In this document: in pieces, positions 43,517-51,892 of the stretch
How positions within the stretch are numbered: the first letter of the stretch is position 1
How the letters are laid out: every line of letters starts with the position of its first letter
From: an uncultured Muribaculaceae bacterium
GTDB lineage: Bacteria; Bacteroidota; Bacteroidia; Bacteroidales; Muribaculaceae
Length of the DNA: 64,000 bases
Reading direction: 5' to 3'
Assembly (NCBI GenBank): GCA_947632485.1
Contig: CANRPJ010000009.1
Span: 1-64,000, forward strand
The notes under the pieces: generated by a model
Seen by the model: the letters and a program-made list of their open reading frames with translations, nothing else
Told to the model about the DNA's origin: nothing
The model's database searches: none
Translations under genes and position numbers: made by a program

Positions 43517-44446
43517 TTATGCGGGAAGTGCTTCGTTGGTCTTATGAACGGCTGCGGCGCTCTTGGCGAAGAGAGCTTTCTCCTCCTCGTTGAGGTCGAG
43601 CTCTACGATCTTCTCGATACCGCCCTTACCAAGGATACAAGGCACGCCGATGCAGAGGTCCTTCTCGCCATACTCGCCTTCGAGAAGAGCGGAGCAGGGG
43701 ATCATGCACTTCTGATCGTGGATCACTGCCTCAACCACTTCTGCCGTAGCAGCACCGGGAGCATACCATGCGGAGGTGCCGAGGAGCTTGGTCAGCGTAG
43801 CGCCACCTACCATTGTGTCGGCTACCACCTTGTCAAGAGTCTCAGCGTCGAGAAGCGTCGATACAGGGATACCGCGGTAAGCAGCGTAGCGCTTCATCGG
43901 GATCATAGTGGTGTCACCGTGGCCACCGATCACGAAACCTTCAACCTCGTTGGGGTTAGCGTTGAGAGCCTTGCTCAGATAGTATTTGAAGCGGCTGCTG
44001 TCGAGGGCGCCACCCATACCGATGATGCGGTTCTTAGGCAGACCGGAGATCTTGTGGATCAGATAGGTCATGGTATCCATCGGGTTGGAAACGCATACGA
44101 TTACAGCGTTAGGGCTATGCTTGAGCACGCTCTCGGTCACCTGCTTCACGATGCCTGCGTTTACGCCGATGAGCTCCTCGCGGGTCATGCCCGGCTTGCG
44201 GGGGATACCGGAAGTGATCACCACTACATCGCTGTTGGCGGTAGCCTCATAGTAGTTGGTCACGCCATTGATGCAGGTGTTCATATCGAGCAGATTTGCG
44301 GTCTGCATCATATCCATGGCCTTACCTTCCGATACGCCTTCCTTGATATCGATCATCACTACCTCGTCGGCTACTTCGCGGAGGGCAATGACATTGGCAG
44401 CTGTGGCACCTACGTTGCCTGCGCCTACTACAGTTACTTTTGACAT
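43517..44446 (-). CDS. mdh: Malate dehydrogenase
   Basis: Protein of 309 aa of the LDH-like MDH type. It interconverts malate and oxaloacetate in the reductive branch leading to succinate and propionate. NAD-binding 'VTVVGAGNVGATAANVIAL' opens the protein. The substrate-specificity loop 'SGIPRKPGMTREEL' has the arginines of MDH rather than LDH, and the catalytic His lies in 'IGGHGDTTMIPM'. It follows a secreted hypothetical protein by 36 nt, so tsaC-like, hypothetical and mdh may share a transcript. Confidence 0.97.
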   Translation of the reverse strand: MSKVTVVGAGNVGATAANVIALREVADEVVMIDIKEGVSEGKAMDMMQTANLLDMNTCINGVTNYYEATANSDVVVITSGIPRKPGMTREELIGVNAGIVKQVTESVLKHSPNAVIVCVSNPMDTMTYLIHKISGLPKNRIIGMGGALDSSRFKYYLSKALNANPNEVEGFVIGGHGDTTMIPMKRYAAYRGIPVSTLLDAETLDKVVADTMVGGATLTKLLGTSAWYAPGAATAEVVEAVIHDQKCMIPCSALLEGEYGEKDLCIGVPCILGKGGIEKIVELDLNEEEKALFAKSAAAVHKTNEALPA

Positions 44447-44482
44447 TTCTCTTTTTGTGTATTTGGGTTTATATAGAGTTCT

Positions 44483-44998
44483 TTAGTTCAGCAGATGCAG
44501 ATCAAGGGTCTCAATAGCCTGAGCCACGAGGTTCATCACATCGTCGGCTTTTGAGAGGATCACCCTCGGGCGCCCCATCAGTCGACCCGACTGTCGCTTC
44601 TCGACCTGCACGGTTATCACGTCGTTGTTGGTCTTCTTGTCGAATTTGATCCAGAACCGGTCAAGACCGAGTTCAGGTATTCCGGTCGGTCTGTCCTGCG
44701 GCAGATAGAAGCAGGGACCGAATTTCTGCTTGCGAAGCGAAGTCACGTTAAGATTGGCCTTATAGTCAAATCCTTTGTCGACTATGAGGCTTACGTCGTC
44801 TTCCTTCTCATTTTCAAATGTGATTCGCAAGTTGGCCACCGAACCTTCCGGATGGTGAATCTCGGCATAACCTTTATGGGGAGTGGCATCTTTTTCGTCC
44901 CAGTACACCCAATCAAACTCTACGCGTTCAGGATTTTCTGCCTGCACGCGCAGCATACCGAAGATTATGACCAGAGGTAATATGAAAAGTTGCTTCAT
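44483..44998 (-). CDS. Secreted protein of unknown function
   Basis: Protein of 171 aa with a signal peptide ('MKQLFILPLVIIFGMLRVQA'). The mature part looks all-beta with charged loops ('VEFDWVYWDEKDATPH', 'GLDRFWIKFDKKTN'). No family is recognised. It begins 2 nt after the YrdC/Sua5-family gene and mdh follows, so it is retained in a housekeeping operon. Confidence 0.8.
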   Translation of the reverse strand: MKQLFILPLVIIFGMLRVQAENPERVEFDWVYWDEKDATPHKGYAEIHHPEGSVANLRITFENEKEDDVSLIVDKGFDYKANLNVTSLRKQKFGPCFYLPQDRPTGIPELGLDRFWIKFDKKTNNDVITVQVEKRQSGRLMGRPRVILSKADDVMNLVAQAIETLDLHLLN

Positions 44999-45000
44999 GA

Positions 45001-45612
45001 TTAAAGTATCAGGTTATCAAGTCCTTTCCCCTCCCTGACGACTACAGGTTCAGCGCCGGTGCAATCTATCACGGTAGAGGGCTCGGTATCCCCGGCTTTC
45101 GCCTCAATCATTATGTCGACCTTATCGTTGTAAGCTTCGCTGATAAGACTCGGCGAGATAGCGTAGTCGGGATCTTCAAATTCTATCGAAGTGGTCAGCA
45201 CCGGGTGTCCGAGTCTTTCTACCACAGCCGCGTTGAGCGGATTTTCAGAAATCCTGACTCCTACCAGCTTGCGGCCTTTGAAGGCGCGGGGCAGCAGGGA
45301 GGCGGCAGGGCAGATGAAGGTATAAGGCCCCGGAGTATTGTCGCGGAGAAGCTTGAAAATCTTATCGTTGATCCGGGCATATTCTGCCGCTTGCGATATT
45401 GAGGCGCAGATGATCGACAGGTTGGTTTTGTTAGGATTGATCTTCTTCAGATCGCACACTCTCTCAATCGCCTTCGGGTTGAGCGCATCGCAGGCCACGG
45501 CGTAGAGCGTATCGGTAGGCCATATCATGATTGCGCCGTCGCTCAAGTCGCGGCATAACTCATCGAGTTGCCTCTCAGACAACTGACCGTGCGGAATTTT
45601 GAGAGTCTTCAT
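45001..45612 (-). CDS. YrdC/Sua5/YciO family protein (threonylcarbamoyladenylate synthase-like)
   Basis: Protein of 203 aa. The family motifs are 'IMIWPTDTLYAVACDA' and 'VCDLKKINPNKTNLSIIC', with 'LRDNTPGPYTFICPA' and 'VGVRISENPLNAAVV' further on. TsaC/Sua5 makes the intermediate for tRNA t6A37. The sequence has the shorter YciO-like pattern, so the exact activity is less certain. A -7-like TAAATTTG lies at 45633-45640 on the minus strand. Confidence 0.87.
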   Translation of the reverse strand: MKTLKIPHGQLSERQLDELCRDLSDGAIMIWPTDTLYAVACDALNPKAIERVCDLKKINPNKTNLSIICASISQAAEYARINDKIFKLLRDNTPGPYTFICPAASLLPRAFKGRKLVGVRISENPLNAAVVERLGHPVLTTSIEFEDPDYAISPSLISEAYNDKVDIMIEAKAGDTEPSTVIDCTGAEPVVVREGKGLDNLIL

Positions 45613-45673
45613 GGCAAAACCTTGTTATGCCACAAATTTACAAATTTTCCATCAATCTCCGGCTCTCGGAGAG

Positions 45674-46105
45674 CTATTTTTTCAGAAGCGCGTGGAGGTC
45701 TTGTTCTATTACCGTTATGTCGACCAGACCTACCGTACGGTTCACCTCGCGACCCTCTGCATCGATGTAGACCAGAGTCGGAATGCTTTCTATTCCGAAC
45801 GCTGCGGCGAGATCCTGGTCTTCGTCAACGTTTATGCGGCGGAACTCCACGCGATCCTTATAGTCTTCCTCCATAGCCTCGATGATTGGAGCGAGGCGCT
45901 TGCAGGGGCCGCACCAGTCGGCGTAGAAGTCAAGTAGCATCGGAAGGCCGTTTTCCGATTTGATCTGAGCGCTGAAAGACTGGCTATCGTCAGCGTCAGC
46001 GGTTTTCTCTACTTTTACCTCCCAGGTCTTCTTTTTGTTACCGTCGGAGCACGACGCGGCGAGAATCAGTCCCGCCGCGCCGAGTATCAATGCAAATTTT
46101 TTCAT
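45674..46105 (-). CDS. Thioredoxin-fold lipoprotein
   Basis: Protein of 143 aa with a lipoprotein signal peptide (lipobox 'LILAASC') and a thioredoxin domain containing active site 'DFYADWCGPCKRLAP' and cis-Pro 'ESIPTLVYI'. It should be a membrane-tethered periplasmic thiol reductase. It starts immediately after the pfp stop. Confidence 0.93.
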   Translation of the reverse strand: MKKFALILGAAGLILAASCSDGNKKKTWEVKVEKTADADDSQSFSAQIKSENGLPMLLDFYADWCGPCKRLAPIIEAMEEDYKDRVEFRRINVDEDQDLAAAFGIESIPTLVYIDAEGREVNRTVGLVDITVIEQDLHALLKK

Positions 46106-47761
46106 TTAGATATCTTTGCCGTGTTCAAGAAGCAGTGTCATGGTAGGCCTGTCGCAAACCTCCGCCGGACCGAAATACTGAATCGGGCCAGGATAGAGAT
46201 AGAGCGTATTGAGCCCGTTGGTCTCACGCATCGAAGCGAATTTCAGATAGGGAGCGCCGTTGAGGTTCACGAGCGCTTTCTGAATCACGGGTTTCATCTT
46301 GCCGTGGCGTCGCTCCATGTTGAAAAGCATGGTGATGGGTATGCCGCCGGGAATCCAGTTTTCCGGTTTGTCGGTAAGGTTGCGAACCGACGACATATAG
46401 CCTGTGAGACCGCCGTGAATGAGCATAGTGGCGTTGTAGCCGAGCGCATAGCAATAGTCGGCATCGAAGTTCGACGGGTCGGCGCAGCGGCCTTCATAGC
46501 CGAAGAAATGATGCTGTGTAGCGAATTTTCCGCAATACTGGCCTGCTGCCGCCATCTCTTCGAGGCGCTTTGCCACCATCTGCGAAATCAGGCTTTCGGT
46601 CTGAATGAGGCTTACCTGCACGTTGCCATGGCTGTCGCGGTCGAGGCTAAGCTGCAGAGCGATATGTTTGGGCAGGCTCTTGAAGAGAGCAGCGTTATCG
46701 GGAGTAAGATAGCCGCTTATGGCCTCAATCTTTTCTGTCTCATGAAGATCCTTCAGGTCATTTCCATGCTCTGCCAGCACATCGTTGAGCTCCTCGATAA
46801 GCACCTTCATGCTCGGTATGAACTCGATAAGACCCTCCGGAATCAGCACGGTGCCGAAATTCCAGCCCATCTTTGCCCGTTCCGAAACGATGTAGCAGAT
46901 ATAGTTCACGATATTGTCGAGCGTCATGCGCTTGGCCTGCACCTCCTCTGAGATGAGGCATACGTTAGGCTGGGTCTCCAGAGCGCACTCAAGAGCGATA
47001 TGGCTTGCCGAGCGACCCATCAGCTTGATGAAGTGGTAATACTTCTTTGCTGAGTTGCAGTCGCGCTCAATATTGCCGATCATTTCGCTATATACCTTGC
47101 AGGCGGTATCGAAACCGAAAGAGGCCTCGATCCATTCATTCTTCAGGTCGCCATCGATTGTCTTAGGCACTCCAATCACCTGCACACCGGCGTTCTTTGC
47201 CTTATAATACTCGGCAAGAATGGCGGCGTTGGTATTCGAATCGTCACCACCGATAATCACAAGAGCCTTGATATTGAGCTCCTTCAGGATTTTCAGACCC
47301 TTGTCGAACTGCTCCGGAGTCTCCAGTTTGGTGCGTCCGGAACCAATGATGTCGAAGCCACCCGTGTTGCGGTAATCTTTGATATAGCTTTCTGTCAGCT
47401 CCACATACTGGTGGTCAACAAAGCCGGAAGGACCCATGAGGAAACCGTAGAGGCGGTTTTCCGGGTTGAGTTTCTTGAGGGCATCGAAAATACCGCTCAC
47501 TACATTGTGGCCGCCGGGAGCCTGGCCACCGGAGAGGATAATACCTACATTGCAGGGCTCCTCCGGACGCTTCGGGTTCTCATCGGGTTCATAAGTAACT
47601 ACAGGCATGCCGTAGGTATTGGGAAACAGCTTGCGGATCTCTTCCTGATCAGCTACGGATTCAGTCTTATCGCCGAATTTCATCTTCACGCTGCCGCGAA
47701 GGGCATTGGGCAGCTTAGGCTGATACTCGGCCCTGGCGCGTTGAAGTGCACTCTTTTTCAT
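46106..47761 (-). CDS. pfp: Pyrophosphate-dependent 6-phosphofructokinase
   Basis: Protein of 551 aa of the long PFP type. It uses PPi rather than ATP to phosphorylate fructose-6-phosphate. The PPi signature Asp is seen in 'VIIGGDDSNTNAAILAEY' (ATP enzymes have GGDGS), with catalytic 'VPKTIDGDLKNEWIEASFG' and 'KYYHFIKLMGRSASHIAL'. Promoter at 47836-47866. The thioredoxin lipoprotein follows with no gap. Confidence 0.96.
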   Translation of the reverse strand: MKKSALQRARAEYQPKLPNALRGSVKMKFGDKTESVADQEEIRKLFPNTYGMPVVTYEPDENPKRPEEPCNVGIILSGGQAPGGHNVVSGIFDALKKLNPENRLYGFLMGPSGFVDHQYVELTESYIKDYRNTGGFDIIGSGRTKLETPEQFDKGLKILKELNIKALVIIGGDDSNTNAAILAEYYKAKNAGVQVIGVPKTIDGDLKNEWIEASFGFDTACKVYSEMIGNIERDCNSAKKYYHFIKLMGRSASHIALECALETQPNVCLISEEVQAKRMTLDNIVNYICYIVSERAKMGWNFGTVLIPEGLIEFIPSMKVLIEELNDVLAEHGNDLKDLHETEKIEAISGYLTPDNAALFKSLPKHIALQLSLDRDSHGNVQVSLIQTESLISQMVAKRLEEMAAAGQYCGKFATQHHFFGYEGRCADPSNFDADYCYALGYNATMLIHGGLTGYMSSVRNLTDKPENWIPGGIPITMLFNMERRHGKMKPVIQKALVNLNGAPYLKFASMRETNGLNTLYLYPGPIQYFGPAEVCDRPTMTLLLEHGKDI

Positions 47762-47835
47762 AATTCTTCTCTTGTTGGATTACCTTGATTTTTTACCTGC
47801 AAACCGGCGAACCTTAAGTCCACCTGTTTGAGCTA

Positions 47836-47866
47836 CAAAGTTAACGAAAATCCGGCAATCCGGCAA
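47836..47866 (-). promoter_or_regulatory. Promoter of pfp
   Basis: On the minus strand there is a -33 TTG at 47864-47866, a 20-nt spacer and a -7 TAACTTTG at 47836-47843. The -33 lies within 6 nt of the upstream barrel gene's stop codon. Confidence 0.75.
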
Positions 47867-47871
47867 GTGCG

Positions 47872-49956
47872 TCAGAGCACTTTTATCATCGAATCGTCGT
47901 AGGCTGAATTCTGCAGGCCTTTGTGGTCCTTCTGGAAAATTTTGCCGAAGTTGGTCTGATAGGTAAGGGTCAGAATCGCCATCCATGAATTGTTTTCGAT
48001 GGTCACCTTGCGGGAGCCGTAGGCCACCGGGTTGTAGGTGCGCGAATCATATTTGGTGCCGAGTTTGCCGAAGGCGTAGAGTAGTCCCGCTCCAAACCTG
48101 AAATTGCGCCATTTATAGTCAAATTGGAAGCCGTTGCCGTTTTCGTCGCGCGACCAACTGTAGCCCCAGAGGTTCTGACCCGGTTTCTTGTAAAAGATAT
48201 CTACTGAGAAATTACCCCAGTAGGCTGTAGCCTCGGTGTAGAAGCAGAAATGATTGAAGAGCCGACGATAATCGCCATTGTGCACCTGAGTGTGCTTGTA
48301 GATAGGATTGAACGAGATGTCGAGGTGATTGAAAAGCCCCGACAGCTTCATGCCTGATGAGATGGTGAAGATCCAGTTGCGCTGGAAGTTAATGTAAGTA
48401 GAGATAAACTTGCCGTGGCCGGTATAGAGGTAGTCGCTCATGATGGCATTATTCACATTGTAATACTGCGCATTGCCCCATATAGTGAACTTATCGATCT
48501 TTTTCCACCAGCCAAGCTGCAGTGTAATCGGGTGAGATCCTTTGAGGTTGGGATTACCCGTAGTAGTGATAAAGCTATTGTTGGCCTGTTCTACCGTTGC
48601 GAGCTGTGAGAGCGACGGCATGGTCGGGGTATAGGCGAAATAGAAGCTGAGGCTCTGGGTGGGTGATATGCTGTAGCTTAGCTTAGCATTAGCGCGGCCT
48701 TGCCAGAAGGAGTTGGAGCGGGCGTTCTCTTTTACGTGCAGGTATTTGCCTCCGCCGCCAAGTGTCCAGGAAAATTTTCCGTGCTGGCCGGAAAGCGATG
48801 TATATAGATAGGTATTGTTACGGTTCATGCGGTCTACGAAGCTATCATCATATTCATTGCGGGAATGAGAGTAGAGTTCGTTGACTCCTATAGTCCATTG
48901 CAGCGCGCCGATACGCTTCACGTATTGAAGCTCAGCCACTACTGATTTGAATGAGTTGTTGATTGAATTATAAAGCAGGTAAGGCGTGCCCGGCAGGTCT
49001 TCTTCATAGGTGCGGTAATAGTCCTGATTCTGGGTCGAGAGCACTATATTGGCCTCCAGACGGTCGCCGCTCTTCCATTTCTTACTCAGATACCAGTCGA
49101 GCGAAGGCATAAAGTAGTGACCTCGTGAGGCATCGGTCTGATAATATGGTGTGGCGCCGTTTACGCTCATCAATCCGTTGACCGATTGCCTGTTCTTGAA
49201 CCATAAGCCGGTGAAGGTGGCGGTGGTCATGAGTCCCGACTGATTCTGGTAGGTGTAGGTGGCGGAAAGGTTGTTGTTGAAGTACATCATATCCGACGGG
49301 TCGCCGGTAAATTTCTCGTTCCTCTTAAAGCCGTCAGAAGCTCCTACATAAGTGATGTCTGAGTAGGTGTAGCGTTTGTCGTAATCGCGCCATGAGTTAT
49401 TATAAGTGATCTCAAACTGACTCAGGCCGCGGTTGTAGGAGCCGTTGAAGTTGCCGTCGATGAAGCCTGTGGTGGGAGCCGCACGCATCCAGGCGTAGAT
49501 TGAGCCTCCGTCGTCAGCGCGTTTGAGGATAATGTTGATCACTCCGCCCTCATCTCCGTCGAGATAGCGCGCCGTAGGGGAGTCGTCGTATTCTATCCTC
49601 GCTACTTTCTGCGGATCGATGCCCGCTATGTAGCTGATACTTTTCTTTACACCGTTGACCTTGATTATCACTCCTTTACCGAAACATGAGATCGTCTGCA
49701 TCACCGGGTTTACTGCAAGACCCGGCAGATTCTCATATTTGAGAAGGTCGAGCACCGATTGCGAGAGCTTTATGTTCTGTGGCTGCGGAAGCACCATCAT
49801 AGTGCCGTTTTCCAGTCGCGTGCGTTGTGTTTCCACTACCAGCTCGTCGAGAGTGGTCTCAATATACTTTGTGGTATCTGTTTTGATCGTGTCGGTAGCT
49901 GACTGCGGGCATGCCATTATTGCTGCGGTCAGGGCTGTAGTTAAGATAGTCGTCAT
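47872..49956 (-). CDS. Outer-membrane beta-barrel (TonB-dependent receptor-like) protein
   Basis: Protein of 694 aa with a short signal peptide. It has no carboxypeptidase-like or STN domain. The plug-like part ('GVIIKVNGVKKSISYIAG', 'VARIEYDDSPTARYLDGDEG') leads into a long barrel. It is the same family as the frameshifted protein at 40897, where 'VKRIEYYDFPTDPRFQG' corresponds. A TonB box is not obvious. It lies 54 nt downstream of kdsB on the same strand. Substrate unknown. Confidence 0.88.
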   Translation of the reverse strand: MTTILTTALTAAIMACPQSATDTIKTDTTKYIETTLDELVVETQRTRLENGTMMVLPQPQNIKLSQSVLDLLKYENLPGLAVNPVMQTISCFGKGVIIKVNGVKKSISYIAGIDPQKVARIEYDDSPTARYLDGDEGGVINIILKRADDGGSIYAWMRAAPTTGFIDGNFNGSYNRGLSQFEITYNNSWRDYDKRYTYSDITYVGASDGFKRNEKFTGDPSDMMYFNNNLSATYTYQNQSGLMTTATFTGLWFKNRQSVNGLMSVNGATPYYQTDASRGHYFMPSLDWYLSKKWKSGDRLEANIVLSTQNQDYYRTYEEDLPGTPYLLYNSINNSFKSVVAELQYVKRIGALQWTIGVNELYSHSRNEYDDSFVDRMNRNNTYLYTSLSGQHGKFSWTLGGGGKYLHVKENARSNSFWQGRANAKLSYSISPTQSLSFYFAYTPTMPSLSQLATVEQANNSFITTTGNPNLKGSHPITLQLGWWKKIDKFTIWGNAQYYNVNNAIMSDYLYTGHGKFISTYINFQRNWIFTISSGMKLSGLFNHLDISFNPIYKHTQVHNGDYRRLFNHFCFYTEATAYWGNFSVDIFYKKPGQNLWGYSWSRDENGNGFQFDYKWRNFRFGAGLLYAFGKLGTKYDSRTYNPVAYGSRKVTIENNSWMAILTLTYQTNFGKIFQKDHKGLQNSAYDDSMIKVL

Positions 49957-50010
49957 GTAGAATCTTTTTGGTCTCTATATACATGACGCAATAATTGCCG
50001 ATTTGTGACA

Positions 50011-50766
50011 TCACATGGCGATTTTTTTTAGAAATTCTTCAGCACGGGCAAGATCTTCAGGAGTGTCAATGCCGATTGTCTCGCTTTTCGATACACCTAC
50101 ATGAACAGCATAACCGGCTTGCAGCCAGCGTAGTTGCTCCAGACTTTCAGCGAGCTCCAAACTCGACTGAGGCAATTTTGTGAGCTCTCTGAGAGTTTCG
50201 GCACGATAGGCATAGATTCCGATATGGGTATAGAAAACTGTCCGGTCGAGCCACTGGGTCCACTCTGCACCCCGCACATAAGGGATTATGCTGCGTGAAA
50301 AATAAAGGGCCTTACCTTTATCGCTGAAGGTGACCTTAACCTTATTAGGGTCGAACAGAGCCTCGAAGCCAAGCTCCTTATTAAAGGGTCGGGCGAGAGT
50401 GGCGATTCGGGTTTCCGGGTTGCTGAAAGCCTCCATCAGCAATCTTATCTGGCCGGGATCGATGAAGGGCTCGTCTCCCTGCACATTGATCACTACATCT
50501 GCGTCGGCACCACATTTTTCCATAGCTTCGCAAACCCTGTCGGTGCCGCTCCGATGGTCGGAAGAAGTCATCACGGCTTTGAATCCATTGGCTTCCACGC
50601 ATTTCAGAATCCTTTCGTCGTCAGTAGCGACTACTACGTCGGGACACGCCTTGGCTGCCTGGCGACATACCCTGACTATCATCTCTACTCCGCCGAGCAT
50701 GGCGAGTGGCTTTCCTGGAAAACGGGAAGAACCATAGCGGGCCGGAATTATCACTTTGAATTTCAT
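50011..50766 (-). CDS. kdsB: 3-deoxy-manno-octulosonate cytidylyltransferase
   Basis: Product of about 251 aa. It makes CMP-Kdo for the inner core of lipopolysaccharide. I start at the ATG at 50766 because 'MKFKVIIPARYGSSRFPGKP' is the canonical N-terminus; a longer frame upstream would cross the candidate -7 box. 'VATDDERI', 'INVQGDEPFID' and 'IGIDTPEDLARAEEFL' complete the family pattern. -7 box TAACTTTG at 50816-50823. kdsA is in the window at 53919, in a separate operon. Confidence 0.96.
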   Translation of the reverse strand: MKFKVIIPARYGSSRFPGKPLAMLGGVEMIVRVCRQAAKACPDVVVATDDERILKCVEANGFKAVMTSSDHRSGTDRVCEAMEKCGADADVVINVQGDEPFIDPGQIRLLMEAFSNPETRIATLARPFNKELGFEALFDPNKVKVTFSDKGKALYFSRSIIPYVRGAEWTQWLDRTVFYTHIGIYAYRAETLRELTKLPQSSLELAESLEQLRWLQAGYAVHVGVSKSETIGIDTPEDLARAEEFLKKIAM

Positions 50767-50904
50767 GGGAATATGAACTTTCTTGGGTTGCTTGTTCTCA
50801 TTTTTCAGATGCATGCAAAGTTAGTCCATTTTTGCGCTAATCTCGTTTCATCTCAAAAATATTATTGTCTTGCTTCAAAAAAATTGAAAATTTTGGCTCC
50901 AGAG

Positions 50905-50935
50905 TTGCAGGAATGAAAAATCCTCTCTAACTTTG
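50905..50935 (+). promoter_or_regulatory. Promoter of tRNA-Met
   Basis: There is a -33 TTG at 50905-50907, a 20-nt spacer and a -7 TAACTTTG at 50928-50935, 11 nt before the tRNA. Confidence 0.8.
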
Positions 50936-50946
50936 CACCCACAAAC

Positions 50947-51020
50947 GGCGGGATAGCTCAGTTGGTTAGAGCGTCGGATTCATAACCCGGAGGTCTCGAG
51001 TTCAATTCTCGATCCCGCTA
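50947..51020 (+). tRNA. tRNA-Met (CAT anticodon)
   Basis: A 74-nt cloverleaf. The acceptor GGCGGGA/TCCCGCT has a G1-U72 wobble, the D stem is GCTC/GAGC, the anticodon loop TTCATAA, and the T arm TCGAG-TTCAATT-CTCGA. Discriminator A; CCA not encoded. The anticodon stem has an A31-C39 mismatch. It lacks the unpaired 1-72 of initiators, so elongator Met is likelier; a CAT anticodon could also be tRNA-Ile2 (lysidine-modified). Confidence 0.92.
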
Positions 51021-51024
51021 CATT

Positions 51025-51053
51025 GGCTCCTTTTTTAGGGAGCCTTTTCTTTT
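51025..51053 (+). terminator. Terminator after tRNA-Met
   Basis: The GGCTCC/GGAGCC stem (51025-51030 with 51039-51044) is followed by TTTTCTTTT. Confidence 0.85.
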
Positions 51054-51107
51054 ACAAGCCAAAACATTTCGGATTCCCATTTGTTGTTTTTATAGGATTC
51101 TACTGCA

Positions 51108-51791
51108 ATGGCTTCAATGTATGAGACAATAATGGATCTTCCCCTGTTCAAAGGCACAGGGCGTGATGACGTATCTGCCTTTCTGGAGAAGACCGATGTG
51201 CAGTTTCAGAAATATGATTCCCCGCGCGTTATAGTCTCGCCCGGAGAACCGGTGCGCGATGTGAAATTCATAATTTCAGGTAGAGTAAATCTTATACATG
51301 AATCGGTGCAGGGACTGATGGTGGTTCAGGAGACTCTTCGGAGAGGGCACATCATAGGCGCAGAGTTTCTCTACGGGCTTGACACCAGCTATCCATACAA
51401 GGCAAAAGTGGCCGGTGAGGCGAGTATCATGCAGTTTTCCAAGGAGCGTTATTTCTCGCTTCTGCAGACCCACCCGGTGTATATGCTCAATTATATGAAC
51501 TATCTCTCCGTGAGGGCACAGAGACCCCGGAAGGCACTTCTCTCACTGGATCCGGCGTCGCTCGGAGGGAGGCTGGCGATCTGGGTGGCTACGCTTACCA
51601 CTCCCGGAAGCCTCGAAGTGACCTTAAAGTGCAGCCGCGAGCAGTTGGGAGCTCTGGCCGGTGTAGCGGCCAAGGAGGTGGATAAGGCTCTTTATGCCCT
51701 TCGCGATGCCGGACTGGTGGAGCTCGGGCGCGAAAAGATTCAGATCGTATCGAGGCGGAGGTTTCTGGAAGAGGCACCCGGAATAGCGTAG
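51108..51791 (+). CDS. Crp/Fnr family transcriptional regulator
   Basis: Protein of 227 aa. An N-terminal cyclic-nucleotide-binding-like beta barrel (about 20-120, 'YDSPRVIVSPGEPVRDVKFI') is followed by a dimerisation helix and a C-terminal winged helix ('CSREQLGALAGVAAKEVDKA'). There is no Fnr-type cysteine cluster, so an Fe-S oxygen sensor is unlikely. It stands alone after tRNA-Met and upstream of the nucleoside transporter operon, which has its own promoter. Targets unknown. Confidence 0.9.
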   Translation: MASMYETIMDLPLFKGTGRDDVSAFLEKTDVQFQKYDSPRVIVSPGEPVRDVKFIISGRVNLIHESVQGLMVVQETLRRGHIIGAEFLYGLDTSYPYKAKVAGEASIMQFSKERYFSLLQTHPVYMLNYMNYLSVRAQRPRKALLSLDPASLGGRLAIWVATLTTPGSLEVTLKCSREQLGALAGVAAKEVDKALYALRDAGLVELGREKIQIVSRRRFLEEAPGIA

Positions 51792-51795
51792 GAAA

Positions 51796-51825
51796 TTGCA
51801 GCTTCGGCAAATATCATTAACTTTG
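51796..51825 (+). promoter_or_regulatory. Promoter of the nucleoside transporter-rsmE-kdsA operon
   Basis: There is a -33 TTG at 51796-51798, a 19-nt spacer and a -7 TAACTTTG at 51818-51825, giving a leader of about 60 nt. A GC-rich inverted segment lies in the leader at about 51839-51860. Confidence 0.75.
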
Positions 51826-51892
51826 CAGTCAGGTTTCCCGGCGCCGCAGCGTGGCGTCGTGAGACTTGTAAACCAAAATTCTGAATCAGCTG

